Assembly: GCA_916613615.1 (NCBI GenBank)
Contig: OU744720.1
Coordinates: 73,869,338-73,933,337, forward strand
From: Steromphala cineraria
Lineage: Eukaryota; Mollusca; Gastropoda; Trochida; Trochidae
Length of the DNA: 64,000 nucleotides
Reading direction: 5' to 3'
The position numbers were made by a program, and so were the translations under genes. Position 1 is the first letter of the stretch; the number at the start of each line of letters is the position of its first letter. Positions 13,201 to 28,200 of this stretch are shown here, one piece after another. The notes beneath the pieces were generated by a model. It was not told where the DNA came from, made no database searches, and saw only the letters and a list, made by a program, of their open reading frames with translations.

Positions 13201-16200
13201 GAGGCTGGACCAGAAATATTGGGTTTGTCTGAGGAGTGCAGACAATATTGAAATAAAAATTGCATCATGTTTCAGGCGTCTGGGAAATATGAACACATCC
13301 ACAGCAATGTGAGCTGTATTATGGTCAATGCAAATCTCTAAATAGTTCAATAGCTGTATATTTTTTAGAAATAAATATTTATGCATATATGAAAATGAAT
13401 AAATTACTAATAAGATTTTTAAGCTCTTTTAGCCGTTATAGAAAATATTTTGTGACACAATCTCTACAGATTACAAGTGTAAAATGTAGTGTAGAAATTT
13501 TCTCTCAACGTATACTGCCAGTTATAAATGTTTACCATGAATACATCCTGCTTCAGACAATAATGGACGTATTGTTAATTCAACTAACATAAACTACCTC
13601 CATTCTTTCCCTTGTTAACAGGCGGGGATTATCTACATGATACAACTAATTATAGGCTGATGAAGTAATTACTGGCCAGGATAAGACCTGCTCTAGTTTC
13701 AGAGTTATCTCCCTTTAATGAAATTGCTCTGATCAACTTCCTGTGCTGTAGACAGCATATAGAAGGTAATAGCGTTGTATGTGTTATCAATCAACTGCCG
13801 CCCCCTGATGGTAAGGGAGATAATAAGCGCCATCTGCGTATCAAATGTGCAATATGTGAACTAACACTCTTCATCTTGTTGTATGATTGTAGACAGCCTG
13901 ATCCAATTAGTTTGTGTAGCCATCATCTAATATTTGCTATACATAATACTAATTACAATTAACAAATAATTTTTTTTGTCTAAATGCGTATCTCAACAAT
14001 GCAGAAATATGGCTATAAATATAAATTTCTTTCTTTGACTGGAATTCTGGAAGTTGGTGTGATGAACAAAAAGGACAACGGATGAACTTCTTCTTTATTC
14101 TGTGAAAGCGACGTTTCGACATTGATTCTAATGTCTTTGTCAAGCAAGTGATCAGAATAAAGAAGTTGTTCATCCAAAAGAATTGTCCTTATTGTTCATG
14201 AATTTCCTTAGCAGTTTTTGTAAGATGAAAGCTATAAAGTGAGTTTTAATTTCAACGATACACATTGCAAGTCTATACAAGTCCAAAAATTATGAATTGC
14301 TTCAAACTCATAAAGTGAAACATTCATGCATTTTAAAAGCGCCTCAATGTTATTTTCATTACCAAAAAACATTCAGAAAAAGTGAATTCTGAGAAAGTAA
14401 ATCTTATTCTAGCAGAACCACTTGTGACTCGACTGTAAGTTCAGCCTGTCTGTGGGCTGGTGTCCCCTTACAAACACAACATGGCTAGAGTTGGTGTACA
14501 TTCAACACCCCCCTCTCTCTCACTAACTCACACACCTCCACCTTCACTGGAGGCAGAGTTACACACCCTGGAGCCAAGCTCTGATTGGCTGGAAGGGAAT
14601 TCTGTCTCCGCCCCTAGCTACTTGATAGACAGGTGCCTGTGTTTCATCATATGAGGAGTAAAACTTGATATTTTCTCTTGAACTCCTCCTTCCCCTTCTT
14701 GAGTGACACTTTATGAGTGTGAGAAGACTTTTTGTATGCAAGTTGATATTCGTGAAGGAAGATGGATACCTTGGTAGGAGGGTCACTTTCCAACCAATAA
14801 AAATTGTGTAAACAGGCTTTAATGTGATTGGTAAATGTTCCTTCTAATGAGTTTTATGGAAGAGAGCAGATATCCATGTGTTGTGTGCTTGAAGGCAACA
14901 TGGTTACTTTGAAGGGATGTATTTCTGGAATTGGGCAGGTCTGGCTCTCATTTGCTGTAATAAGCTCTGCTATAGCTGCAACTGCACTGTCAGAGGCACT
15001 CGGGCTCTGGCAGCTTTATGGATCACAAAGTGACAGCATCAGCCTCCCCTTATACTTCCTCAGCACAGGCTTCAACTCTGGCTACCAAACTATCTCAAAA
15101 TCTAGCATTTACTATTGCAAAACTAAGCAGTTACTATTGCAGAACCAAGCAGTTACTATTGCTGAACCAAGCAGTTACTTTTGCTGAACCAAGCAGTTAC
15201 TATTGCTGAACCAAGCAGTTACTATTGCTGAACCAAGCAATTACTATTGCTGAATCAAGCAGTTACTATTGCTGAACCAAGCAGTTACTATTGGGGAACC
15301 AAGCAGTTACTATTGGGGAACCAAGCAGTTACTATTGCTGAACCAAGCAGTTACTTTTGCTGAACCAAGCAGTTACTATTGCTGAACCAAGCAGTTACTT
15401 TTGCTGAACCAAGCAGTTACTATTGCTGAACCAAGCACTTACTATTGCTGAACCAAGCAGTTACTTTTGCTGAACCAAGCAGTTACTATTGCTGAACCAA
15501 GCAGTTACTATTGCTGAACCAAGCACTTACTATTGCTGAACCAAGCAGTTACTTTTGCTGAACCAAGCAGTTACTATTGTTGAACCAAGCACTTACTATT
15601 GCTGAACCAAGCAGTTACTTTTGCTGAACCAAGCAGTTACTATTGCTGAACCAAGCAGTTACTATTGCTGAACCAAGCACTTACTATTGCTGAACCAAGC
15701 AGTTACTATTGCTGAACCAAGCACTTACTATTGCTGAACCAAGCAGTTACTATTGCTGAACCAAGCAGTGACTATTGCTGATCCAAATTACTAAATTGGT
15801 CAAGTCTCTCCAAGATCATTTGATTACTAACTAATATTCATTTCCTGAAAGTAAATGATTGATTTAATCATTTTTATAAGAAGGGAACCTCAGACAATTC
15901 ACACTAGATTTGCTTTTCAAGAGGTTATGTTACTGTCAAATTCTGATTACAGTCTGGATGTTAGATATAGGGTTACTATGAGAGACAGAAGTTTCTGTCT
16001 GAATAAAAGTGACTATTTCTCAGATTTTACTCGAGCAGTGATTGAAATTTCCATATTATGTAAGTTTTCTGGAATTTCTCTGTTATGGCTTACAAACTTG
16101 AACAGTTAATGTTCTTGCAATTGAATAATATATATTCCATGTGTATTCATTATTATCTTGTTCTATCAAGTTTCATGAATAGGATATCTTTATCAGCAAT

Positions 16201-19200
16201 TACATTCCTAATATGCAAGGACTTTTTTATCTTGTAAGACTATACACATACCCTTCTATGTTACTTATCCAACCCAAGAATATCAAAAACAGTCTGGTAT
16301 CACTTACACAAAGCAACTCTATGGAATCAATTGGAAGCCCATCACTAAACATTGGCTCATTGATCACACGGCTGAGCTAAGTGGATCCAACATGGTGTTC
16401 CCCCAGTAACAAGGTTGAGGCAAGTGTACGGTGTCAGTAATGGTCTCAGAACAAGAGAACAGAGATACTGGCAGTAAAGTGACACTCATTGTTTAACATG
16501 AAAACATGAACAATTAGAGGCCGACAGGAGATAGGGGCTCTGTGAACATGGCCCAGTGTATCCACCAGCCTTGTCACACGTCATAACAATACCAGGGAAA
16601 TCTGAGCTAAGGGGAGATAACCCTCTACCAAGGGAGATAACTACATTCCTCTCTCCAGTGTGTAAACACTGCCTCTAGCACCCTGTGACAGTTGAATGGG
16701 AATTTAACATTGACCTTTAGCAATTTATTTTCATGGGAAAAAATAGAGAAGAAACAACATTCCAATCGGTTGTATATCAACCTTTTCAGACAATTTATTG
16801 CCCCTTTGTTTTGATTGGAATGATAAATGATGCTCTCATTGTTCCATTGTTATTTCACTCGTTACATTAATTGCCATAAATTCAGATCTACCATAGTATG
16901 TTTTCATTTTAGATTAAATGTTGTGAATGTGATAAAATGTTTGCTTCTAATATTTATTGGAAATTTTTAGTTCAGAAATTTGACAAACACACAGAATAAA
17001 GGAATGTCTTCGCAAAAAGTAACATTATTAAGGTGGTGATTGCCTGCACATATAATATAGTCTGTAATCTGGACCCTATTTAAATCTTGAATATCTAAAA
17101 ACAAGGAAATCTAAGAGGCTTTTATTACTTTCAATTTAAAAATTACATTTCAGAATCTATGTGAATTTTGTTTTAACATTTCCAATTGAATTACAAACAA
17201 GTATACAACAATTCTGTCAGGGCCAAGTAAGGACCGGAGTACTGAGTGTAAGCAGACCAATTCTTGGACAGATAGCAGTAGTATCAGTAACAAGAACAAA
17301 GAAGTTCTAGATTATCTCAACCAGTCTCCATTGTCCTACCATAATTAACCCAGATTACACTCTCTATTGCAAGTAGACCCTGTTGCTTGATAGCGAGCAC
17401 TGGATACTCTTACACTGTCGACTGGCTTGGGTTTCTGACATTTTAACAATTTGAATTAGCTATGTAAGAGGACACTTGCATATCTTCACATTTCCAAGAA
17501 GTTCATCTGAGAGATATGTCAGCCACAGGCAGAGAGTGGGAGTCCCCGCTCATATCCGAGTAACTCTCTTGATGATAGATGCAAGTCCAATTGAAATTTC
17601 AATTTGTTTTGGTATTAACCAGAATTTCGAAACTTTGTGATGGCTTTTGCTGAAACTGCAAGAAGTGAATTTGTTTGGATTGTAGATCGCATTTGATTCA
17701 GACTATTCAGTTTCTTAATAACCTATTTTCCCTCTATGATAACGAATGAAAATGTCTGATAGCTACATTATTTAGGACTAACTATAATCATTTTTTATTC
17801 TGATCAGAGACAAAAGGTTTTTTAAGTTATTTGTTGTCATGGGTATGTTAGTCCATGTCAGAGTTTCACAGCATGTTTGGTTAATGTCAGCTTACACATT
17901 AACTTTTTTGTAAACTGCTCATTGAAAGTTTTTAACACGTTTTAAGAAACATAACTTCCTTGTCATTCAAGACCCCAGACCAACTTCAAACTTTTCTTAA
18001 ACTTTCTTCATGAATAATCTATGGTTAATCCCACAAGAGCTTCCTCATAAGAACTGTTTTTTGGTTGAAAATCGTCCCCAGCCTTGGCATCCACAGCCTC
18101 CAGTAAACTTGGGTTAAAAGTCCTAATGAGAGCACAAAACGTACAGGGAGACGTGAGTTAATTACAAGAGGGAGAGGGAGAGATGTAGGAGAGAGCAGAA
18201 TGACAACAGGTAATGAAGACCAGGTGATGTAGCAGGTAGACGGACGGACAGATAGGCGGACAGACAGACAAGTAGACAGCACCTGCACTCTCACATAAAG
18301 GCTACACTGCTCAGGCAGATGCTCACATATTGCAGTAAAATATCTGCCTTAGTCCTTGATTCATTATAAGCTCCTTATTTAGGCTGTCATTCAGACCCAA
18401 ACACAAAAATAATTAGTCAACGACCATCCCAGTCTAGAAAAGTATAGTAAGTCTAGATTACTAAGTTCTGAAGTTGGAGCATCTTCTGGGCTCCTTTTTG
18501 TTATGATACATGAATTGTTTAAAAATAATGTCAATATTGAAAAAAAAAAAACTTCTGAGACTAAATATCTGCCACAGTCCCTGATTCATTATAAGCTCCA
18601 AATCTGAGTTACCTGAAACCTGATGGTATCCTGGAAAGCAAGTCTAGATCAGTCAGTGTTGCCTCCTCATTATTCCTTAGTCCTGCTTCATGACTTTATT
18701 AATTAAGAGCCTTTACTGAAGTTGAGGTCTTCTTTCAGCATATCTAATAATCAAACCACAAGACCTTGTTGCCTGTAAACCATAAATAATTGCATACATT
18801 ATGAACTTTGGAGATCAATCTTGAATTCTGGCTTCCTACAAAGTGATTGCAACGATACTATTACGATCCCAAGCCACAAAGTGTAAGGCAGATATAGAAA
18901 AGAGTTCCATCTGTGTGTCAGTCACAGTTGATTTCCAGATTTTAACTTGAAACCCTTTAAAAATGCTGTATTTTATACAAGTGGTGAAAAGTTTGAAAGC
19001 CTTTCACAAATCTGTTTCGAAGTATATTTATTTCTTCTCAAATTGTTTACACATATGATGTGAGAATTCAATGTTTGTATCAATCAACTCCTCAAATTTT
19101 TCTTATTTTTTGTTTAAGGGTAAAACTTAGTTCGTGTTTTTTGATACACCTGTTGTTTACCAGTTTGTCAGACTCTCACATCAATATTGATTTACTGTAG

Positions 19201-22200
19201 AAGTTTTATGGCTGTTTATCTACCTATCATTTCTACCTTGAGAAAAATATCTGTTATGTTTATGACAAAGTGAGTACTTTGTATACAAGAAGCATTCAGT
19301 TTGTTCAATCAACAAACATCAACAAATCTCATTCATGAGAAATTTTGTTACTGTTTTTTTTTAATATTTGTGTCTCAAACATTTCTAAATTTATTTTGAA
19401 TCAAATTTGTTTTGTTTATACCCCAGCCTTACTTGACTAAAGATAACAGACATAAATAAATATTGCTTTGTATTCTTTCTGTAAAACAGTTGGCATTTAT
19501 GCAAGACAGACTGATTATTCCAATATGTTGTTTTATTTTTGTCATGTCAAGTTTTGTTAGATTTAGCTTTGAAATGTAAAGGTTAATGTTACCGCTAATC
19601 TTCATTTGCTTTTTTGGCACATCCAGATTTGCAACTTCCACAGCCCTACTTATAATGACCTTCTTCTGTTTTCAACACTTCAAAAGAAAGGTTTTAGCTT
19701 TTGAAGTGGTAAAGAAGTAACAATTGTTGAATAATTTAGAATAACAGAAGTATGCCAATAGTTTCAAAACTTCTCTAATGTAATAAAACTGTAATCCACA
19801 ATCCAGGGAGAATAAATTACCTCTGTCCCTGTCAGTCATAACAAATGAAAATGTTTTCCCTATAGACATTTCCTAATACATGTACTTGAGACATTTCTCA
19901 CAGAGGAGCAGCAAAACTTCTACTTTCTACTATGGGCTTTCAACTTATGTAATCCATGATATTTTTTATCCCCCGCCGCGCGTTTAGCGCAAAGCGGGGG
20001 ATATAGTATTCAGCTCCGTACGTCCGTCCGTCTGTCCCGCTTCTTGTTAGCGCGATATCTAATGAACCGCTTAACCTAGAATCTTTAAACTTGGTACCAG
20101 TCTTCATCTTGGGAATATGCAGACCTGAAAAGTTTTCGGTGACCTTGACCTCATTTTTAAGGTCACGGCGAGACCGTGACCAGTTTTTAAAATGTTGTTA
20201 GCGCGATATCTCATGAACCGCTCAACCCAGAATCTTCACACTTGGTACCAGTCTTCATCTGGGGAATACGCAGACCTGAAAAGTTTTCGGTGACCTTGAT
20301 CTCATTTTCAAGGTCACAGCGAGACTTTGACCAGTTTTAATGTTGTTAGCGCGATATCTAATAAACCGCTCAACCTAGAATCTTCAAACTTGGTACCAGT
20401 CTTCATCTTGGGAATATGCAGACCTGAAAAGTTTTCTGTGACCTTGACCTCATTTTCAAGGTCACAGCGAGACTTTGACCAGTTTTGAAAATGTTGTTAG
20501 CGCCATATCTCATGAACCCATTAAACTTGAGTCTTCACGGGGGACATAGTATTCAGCTCCGTACGTCCGTCCGTACGTCCGTCCCGCTTCTTGTTGTTAA
20601 CATCAATTTGCGGCGGGGGATCTTGTCACCTTTGTGACAAATACTTTGTTTAATCATATGATCTCATACTTCTTAGTTAATAATGAAAATACTAAGCAGC
20701 AAGTTTTGAGTGTTTATGACTGTTTTTCAACACAAGTACTGGGTATTATATGGACAAGAGTACGAAGTATTAAGCCTTTCAGCCAGCTGTCTTGAGAATT
20801 GATTCCAATCCCAGCCCTTCCTTTCTAGCCATGTCTGTTTAATAAAGCTTAAGACATCTTTGATAACATCTTCTTATCACTTTGCTGCTGATCTGAGGCA
20901 GTCTAGATTTACAGAAATAACAATCAGGCAAAAAGCTCTTCATGTAAATTTTCTGTGAAAAAAGCTGGATATTGCATATCAGAAAGATTAAGGCGAGTCT
21001 GAATACATGGAAAAACATTCTTTGGTGTCTCGTCTCCACAAGGCAAAGCAAAACAAATAGGTCTGGAGATGGTCTTGCAAGCTCTACTCAATGTTTACAG
21101 ATTAATAGATGCTCATGTTTTCATACCTCCTATAGCTTGTTACTTTATATCATAATGGCAGTAATGTTGGGACAGAAATCACTTCATCAAAGAAGATAAA
21201 TTCTTAGTCTCTGAGTTTCATATTTATGGAATGAACATTTTGGCTTATATTTTGATAGGAAGTTCTATCAGTTCTGTGAAGTTTGATATTTTGAAAGAGT
21301 TGGTTTTATTAGAAGTTTTAATCACTAAAGTTTTATTAAATCTTGAGAACATGGAAAGATGATAATTTGATTAATGCTGTCTTACTTGATACATTTCTTC
21401 AAAAATCAATAATTTTTCTGGAGATATTCATAGAATCAAATTTCAATTTTTTATCCCAGGAGTCATTCTTTAGATCTGAGGTACTCCATTGTATATGAGA
21501 GATAATGGCATGTGTTGATGTCCAAGAACTTTTTAATGAACCTTATTTGTATCATTCTATGGATTTGAGTAAGTCCATTGTAAGGAGAGATGAGCATGTT
21601 TAAAGATGGACTGAAATGCTATATGGCAACTTTCAGGATTCGTGAAATAGTGATTACAATTTGACATTGACTCAACTTTAAATTACTGAAATCGACCTAG
21701 AAACGGCTTAATTACGACTGTATACATAACACTGCCTAATTAGGCCGGCGAACAGAATAAAACGCACTGAAGCGTGACTGCCTCGTGACGTGTTAGTAGG
21801 CGATGTGATACCCCGTTGTGTGCCCTCGTTATGTAAAACAACACAAGCTAACAGTACAGCTCAATGTTTAACCGTTGATTAGACACCCTAAACAACATCC
21901 CAACATCTCAAACCTTCAATAAATCGGTAGTTTATTTAATCAACTGGCAATTTGTATTGATGAAAATGTAAGACCCTCATTAAAAACGAAGTTGTGCGCA
22001 TAATGCTACAGCATGTAGCTGGTCTCGATTTGCGCAATGTTGTCATAAGACTGCACGTGAGAACCCGGATGTATTTTCGTCATAAACAATTGCTCACGTG
22101 TGAACCGTTTTATCTTCGTACACAGTTGTTTGTTGTTATTGAATATAACTTTAGTAGCACAACAGAAAGGATGTTATTATACAATACTATTTTTTATACA

Positions 22201-25200
22201 TTTAAACCAATTTTTTAAAAATGCCTTTGACTTCATTTTGTAACAGGATAAAAAAAATATGCGTTTTTCTTAGTTATTTCATTTAGTGACGGATAAGTTA
22301 CATTTCTCAATGAAAGGCATGTATTGGATGATGACTGATGTCTTGTTTAAAACATTATTTTAATAGGGCATTTCACTGACAATCTTAATGTTTTCACTCT
22401 TGTACATAGAAGAGATATTGTTCACAACAATACCCGATACATGGCCCAACAGAATGAAGATTTATTAAATGAACCTTATTCAAAAGTATTATCAGATAAA
22501 GCAAAAAAGTATTTCTAATTTCAACAGGTTATAATTTACCAATCGGAGAAAAAAGGGACGTTAAGGAATACAATTGCTATTTGATGTTACCTAATAAGCT
22601 GATGTCATAAAATAGCCAGGTGTTGATGATTGTGCATTATATAACCTACCTTCTATAGTCATCATTTGATAGCTTTTAATTAGGAAACAGACATGAAATA
22701 CGATAGACAATAAAGTAATTGTGTAATAGGTGAGTATCTGATCTAAAGAAAGTAAATAACACCTGCAGACCAATGTCATTGTTTATTCAACCTTTTTACA
22801 CAACGTTCAAATCTAAATGTGAGCATTGTAAATTCGGATTATTACCATAAATCAGCCAAAAACTTTGTGCTATGTTTTATATTTTACTAATCTCTTTTTT
22901 CTCTGCATGCCAAACTGTTCATTCAGTGAAAATGCGAGCTCGAAACAGAAAATCGGTGTAGTGATCGATGTAGATTGTCACATTGCTCTGTTTGACCTTA
23001 CACAGCGGGTCAATTTGGCGTGAAACGATCAATGTGATGGGAATTTGTCTACGGAAACTTCATCAGGAGATATTCTAGGACAGTTGACAGCAACACAATG
23101 ATATGACATACTGTTAATCGCTTGGAAAACGCAGAACTACGGATTTCGCCTACCATTTTCCATATAAGCAGACGAACGCTTCGCCTACTGCCACGTCACT
23201 TCCGGTATCCCCTGCCCGTGACCTCTCAGCCTTGTTTTGGTTTGTCGCTGGACGGCGACGAGCAGACGCCTTGTTACGCAATGTTTACTTAGCTGTAGCT
23301 TCATTGAGAAACTGTGTATCGTTGCTGTTTTGGCCTAATATTTATGTTATATAGTTATGTGACCAATATCTTATGAAAAATATATTTAAAAAAGGTTATA
23401 CAGCGGCTCTTTAAAGTCCAAGAGTCTACTCCTCTACCCTGTGTGCCCTGTCAGTGTGTGGGCTTGCACTCTCTCTGCTTCTTGCTGCACTGGTTAACAA
23501 GACAGATATCTGCATTAGACAGCTAAATATACACACAGCACTCAGTGAAACAGTATTGAGTTTACTCCTTGGATCAGTTGGACTTGACATTAGCTCGTTT
23601 AATTACTGATTTTCAATACTTATTTTGTAATGCAATTTCATCAACCTTTTCAACTAGTATGTGAAATTTGTTTGGATTTTAGAATGATGAATGAAAAATG
23701 ATAAATTTAAACATCCACAAGGATTGTTGGTGTCATACCTCAGTTTTATATCATTGAAGGTCTTTTAAATTGAACAAATCAGAAATGAGTTTAAAAAGTT
23801 CTTCTTATGTACCTCGCATTCAAGTTTAAAGGGGCAGTAGCGCGTTTTTAGTTGGAATATAAGGTGATGTCATGAAAATGAAAATTAATGGTTCCAATTG
23901 AAAGACAATGTATTTAAACTAAATGGAGCAGTAATAATTCAAATATGTAACGTAATGTTTAGCCATGCGATTCCTTTTTCTTACACAAAATTAATTAAAG
24001 ATGTTCCAAAAAAATGGCCGCCAATGGATTTAATATGAATCTTCATACTTTGTCCTCTGATTATCGATGATTGGCTTGTGTAATGAAATTTCTGACACTG
24101 TCAAAATAATACATTTAGCATTAATCTACAATTATCAGCGGAAATTGTAAAATAATAAATTATCAATAAAACGTGCTACTGCCCCTTTAAATTATTTTAC
24201 TTAAACTACTTAGCCTTTTCAACTAGTATGTGCAATTTGTTTCGATTTATATGGTTTCAAAATATTATTTAATCACTTAAAAAAATGAAAGTTATTTTGT
24301 TATTAGCACTGTATGTAAACCATTAGTGACTGTTTTATGACTAAGATATTTGCAAGATATAAAAAAAATTATGTTTTAAAGACCAAGTATGAGTCTAGAA
24401 AGCATGTACAGTAATTGGCTGCAAGTGAAGTGAGTGCTGCAGTGAGTGCTAGAGGGAAGGCTGTGTTGAGATAGGTAGGTGCAGGTGTAGCTGTCACTCA
24501 CAGCATGCTGGCAGGTCCTCCCTCACGCCTCCTCTACATTACCTCTATCTACGCCTACCAGGGCTCAGCCCTGCAATGGTCTGTTATCCAGACCCTAAAG
24601 CAAAAACAAATTTCACGAGCCTTCTTAAGTCTAGACAATGTTGGCAAGTCTAGATGCCTCAGCTTTAGGTTATTAACAATTGTTCAGGGCTCCTTTTTAT
24701 TTTAATATAAAATATTTGAAATTAAAATTTTAGTGAACATACTTTTTTCAGGGACTATATATTAGTAGTCCTGCAACTATAGTTTAGTTGGTGGAAGAAG
24801 TGTTAGAATCATCCTTCTGCCTTACAATTACACCCAGCTAATGGCTGAAATATTGCCCAAGCAGTGTAAAACAATAACTCACTCACTCACAATTAATCAA
24901 GATTCAAGGACATAGGATAGAATGGATAGCAAAGGTGTAGCAAATTTTTGACTGTTTCCTAAAACTTGTGTTCTTGGAATCAAAATTGTACATATATGCA
25001 AAAGAGACAATGTACCTGTCTGAAACGATTGTATTTAATGTCTTATTTTGTACACATAAGTCTTTAGTCATAGATGAAAAGGGGGATGTGAGGTAGCAAA
25101 TAGATTCACAAGGTCAGCTCAACACTAGCAGTTTCCATCACAATACAGAACCACTATGTTGTATCAGATTTTCTTCCTGCAATAATACTAGCAATAGTGT

Positions 25201-28200
25201 GATTGACATATTTGACAAAAAAACACCTTATCATTAAACTATGAAGAACAATCTGCTGATGAGCTGAGAAATTATTATGTCATACATGAATGTAAATTAC
25301 GTACATTTTCTAAAATGTTAGCAATAATTGATTTATATTTTATGGGTTAAGTAGCTGGAATATTGCTGACAACATGTTGAACCTCTACTAACTCACTCAC
25401 CCACTCAAACATATGTTTAAGATTTCACTTGCAAGAGTTGAAAATCATTTATGGATAATTTGAATTCATTGTCTGCAACATGCAGTAAATTAGTGTCAGT
25501 GTTCTGACAATATAGAAAATGACACCAAAAGACACAAGTATATACTGTCAAGGAAGTATGGGAGCATAAATAAGTGTCATTATGACATCACACTGATTTT
25601 TCTCTCCAGTTCATGTTTTATCCTGACATTTTAACTCCATTCCCCATTAAAACATATGGAAATAGATTTACATAGAAAATGAAATCTAAAAAGTTGTATC
25701 ATTTATGTCAGTCAGCAATGTCACTGTTAACCAAATTCTTTGCCTGCCTATAGCTATAGAGATGATGATTATTGTAATGTAAGTAACTCACACCTTGTAT
25801 TCATTACAAACCATCATCAGATGCTTCCTATGACCTTTACATGGACCAACATTCTGTGAAAAAAATTTTTAACACAATATTCTTTCAGACAAGGTGCCTT
25901 TAATTCTACACTTGTTGAATGGGGACCAAGACTAAATTGACCCTAATATATGCATTCATGTAGCCTTTGCATATTCCTCTTCTGCCTCTTGTTACAGATA
26001 GATGATGATTGTAATGTAACCTGTTATTTGGCCTTTACAGACAGTGCTCAGACGGGAGCTCTGTCAATGTACATCACAATCTAGCATGATTCAAGTGAAT
26101 GATGTATTGATAATTTGCTGTATTGCTATGCACTTCTGAATAACCTGTTTCAACTGCCAAGTCATGTCTCTATGGGATTTTTATAAGCAGGAATGTCCGT
26201 TAAATTGTGTTATTACGAAAGAAAATATGACAGAACTAATCTTCTAGACTCGTTGATATCCGTCACAATGTAACATGTTTCAAATTATATGTGCTATAAT
26301 TAGGTTTTAAAAACATGTATGCATGACTGGGATTGTTGCCTGAAAATATTTCTTTCACAAAAATATCTTAAAAGAACAACCCCTTTAGCAGTTTCACTGA
26401 TTCTCAAGTGTTCTGCTCCTTGATAAGGTGCAAGAAACTGAAGATTAGTTAAATACATATTCTTGGATGTCTGGTTGTACACTTCATATTCATACACATG
26501 TTTACATCACCAACATGGAGGAATTCAGAGAAAAAAGGGTTAGCAGCTGGCATGCAGAACACCTTGAAATATATCATAAAGCAATATTTAGTCTCAGAAA
26601 CAAAATAAGCTAAATCTCAGTAAAAGAAAACTCATCTTTTTAAGAAGTTGCAGAATCTTACAGACGCAAAGATTTTATTGAATGACAATGGCTTAAAAAA
26701 GGATTCAGTATGGAAATCAGACATTGACCAACATTAGATGATAATGAGGAATTGTTTGCTGCCCTTAAGCATATAAGGTGTGGAATGTTGAGATAATTAG
26801 AAATTTGATATTGCTTGGTCTCCTTGTGGTCACCTGGTGCTTTTTCATCTTGTATAAAGTGAGACCATAGCTTTCTTCCCTGACTGAGTGGTCAAGAGGT
26901 TTTTATTATTTGGTGTTGATTTATAATATCATTATATTTGAGAAAATATAACATGACTAAAATTGCAGTTTCTAGTCTTACCTTTGATGCAATATAGACT
27001 GTATAATTGACAATATTGCTTGATGACTTGTGTTCTTACTAGGGATATTTTCCATTACTGTTTTAGTGATGATTTTCAGGGTATTTCAGTTTATACCATT
27101 ACTTGCCAATGAAAAAATATATATAATAAATTTGATGCTTTTAAGAATAATATTGAAATGAATTGATATCTTTTTTAGAAAAGTTCCTCAATTTGTTCCT
27201 TGATTTGACATGACATTATTTGAAAGCATGTTTCAACAACAACAAAATCATGTTCCACTGAGAGTGAAATTTAAAAAATTGATACATGCATGCAATGAAA
27301 TGCATCTTGAATTGATTATGTAATATCTATTAGTCAATGTGACCTCTGACATTGATTATCACATACAATTTTTGCAATGCATGTACTCAATCACAGATCT
27401 TCTTGTAATCCTTCATGTTGTCGTTAACGTAATCTGTTGCTTTATTTCAGAGAGACGCAGAGAGTCGCCGCAATCAGCTGATGAGAGATATGGCCCAACT
27501 GAGATTACAGGTTAGAACTCTCTCTCAGATTGTAGCAAGTAATCATCTTTAAGGCATGATATGAAATTAATTAATAATATCTTCCTCTTGACTGACATAT
27601 CCATCCACTCAGTGGTTGCTCAAGGTGATGTAACAGTATTATTTCCCTGGTCAGGCCACCCCAAGATGACATATCTGTTGCTAGAAGGTCACCAGCAACG
27701 TACCACTTTACCAGGTACCCATTTCCTGCTGGGTGAACAGGCGCTAAGATTGAAGCCTCTTGACCAAAGAGACACCACAAGACTCTCTCAACTTGTCTCA
27801 GTGTTAGGCAGGGAAATACCCTTCATACAGCTGAGGTGGGAAATATGCATGATGTTGCTAAACTTCATTTAAAGCAGTCAACAGAGCCATGTATATGATC
27901 GGTTGTAAGCCAACTCTGGCGATAGATCAACCCCTTTCTCAACCATCCAAATTCCAATAAAAACCATGTCTCTCATGTATTAGAGGACCCCTTCCAGCAC
28001 TTGTTTCTTATTGATGGCAATATGTGGTCTGAATGCTTATGAATTACACACAAGACAAGCAAATGCAACATCAATGATACTTCCCAAATACATTAGTTAC
28101 ATGTATATGACATTTTCACTTTATGCTAGTTGGTCCTCCATAGTTTATCTTTACCGTGAACAATGGCTAATTTGAGGTCTTCAGAAGTTCAAAATGTAAC

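Larger units (their letters stand above)
2397..27450 (+). other. SMG5 intron 3 of window, about 25 kb
   Basis: Bounded by donor gtaagtag and acceptor tttatttcag. It contains the repeats and possible regulatory patches listed separately and no convincing coding exon on either strand. A spacer this long inside an otherwise compact 3' gene end (the last six exons span 4.7 kb) suggests repeat accumulation or retained regulatory DNA. Confidence 0.85.

Noticed and set aside
14828..15209. Plus-strand frames running into the 22-base minisatellite
   Set aside because: The unit length of 22 shifts frame each copy; the apparent peptide repeat is not maintained.
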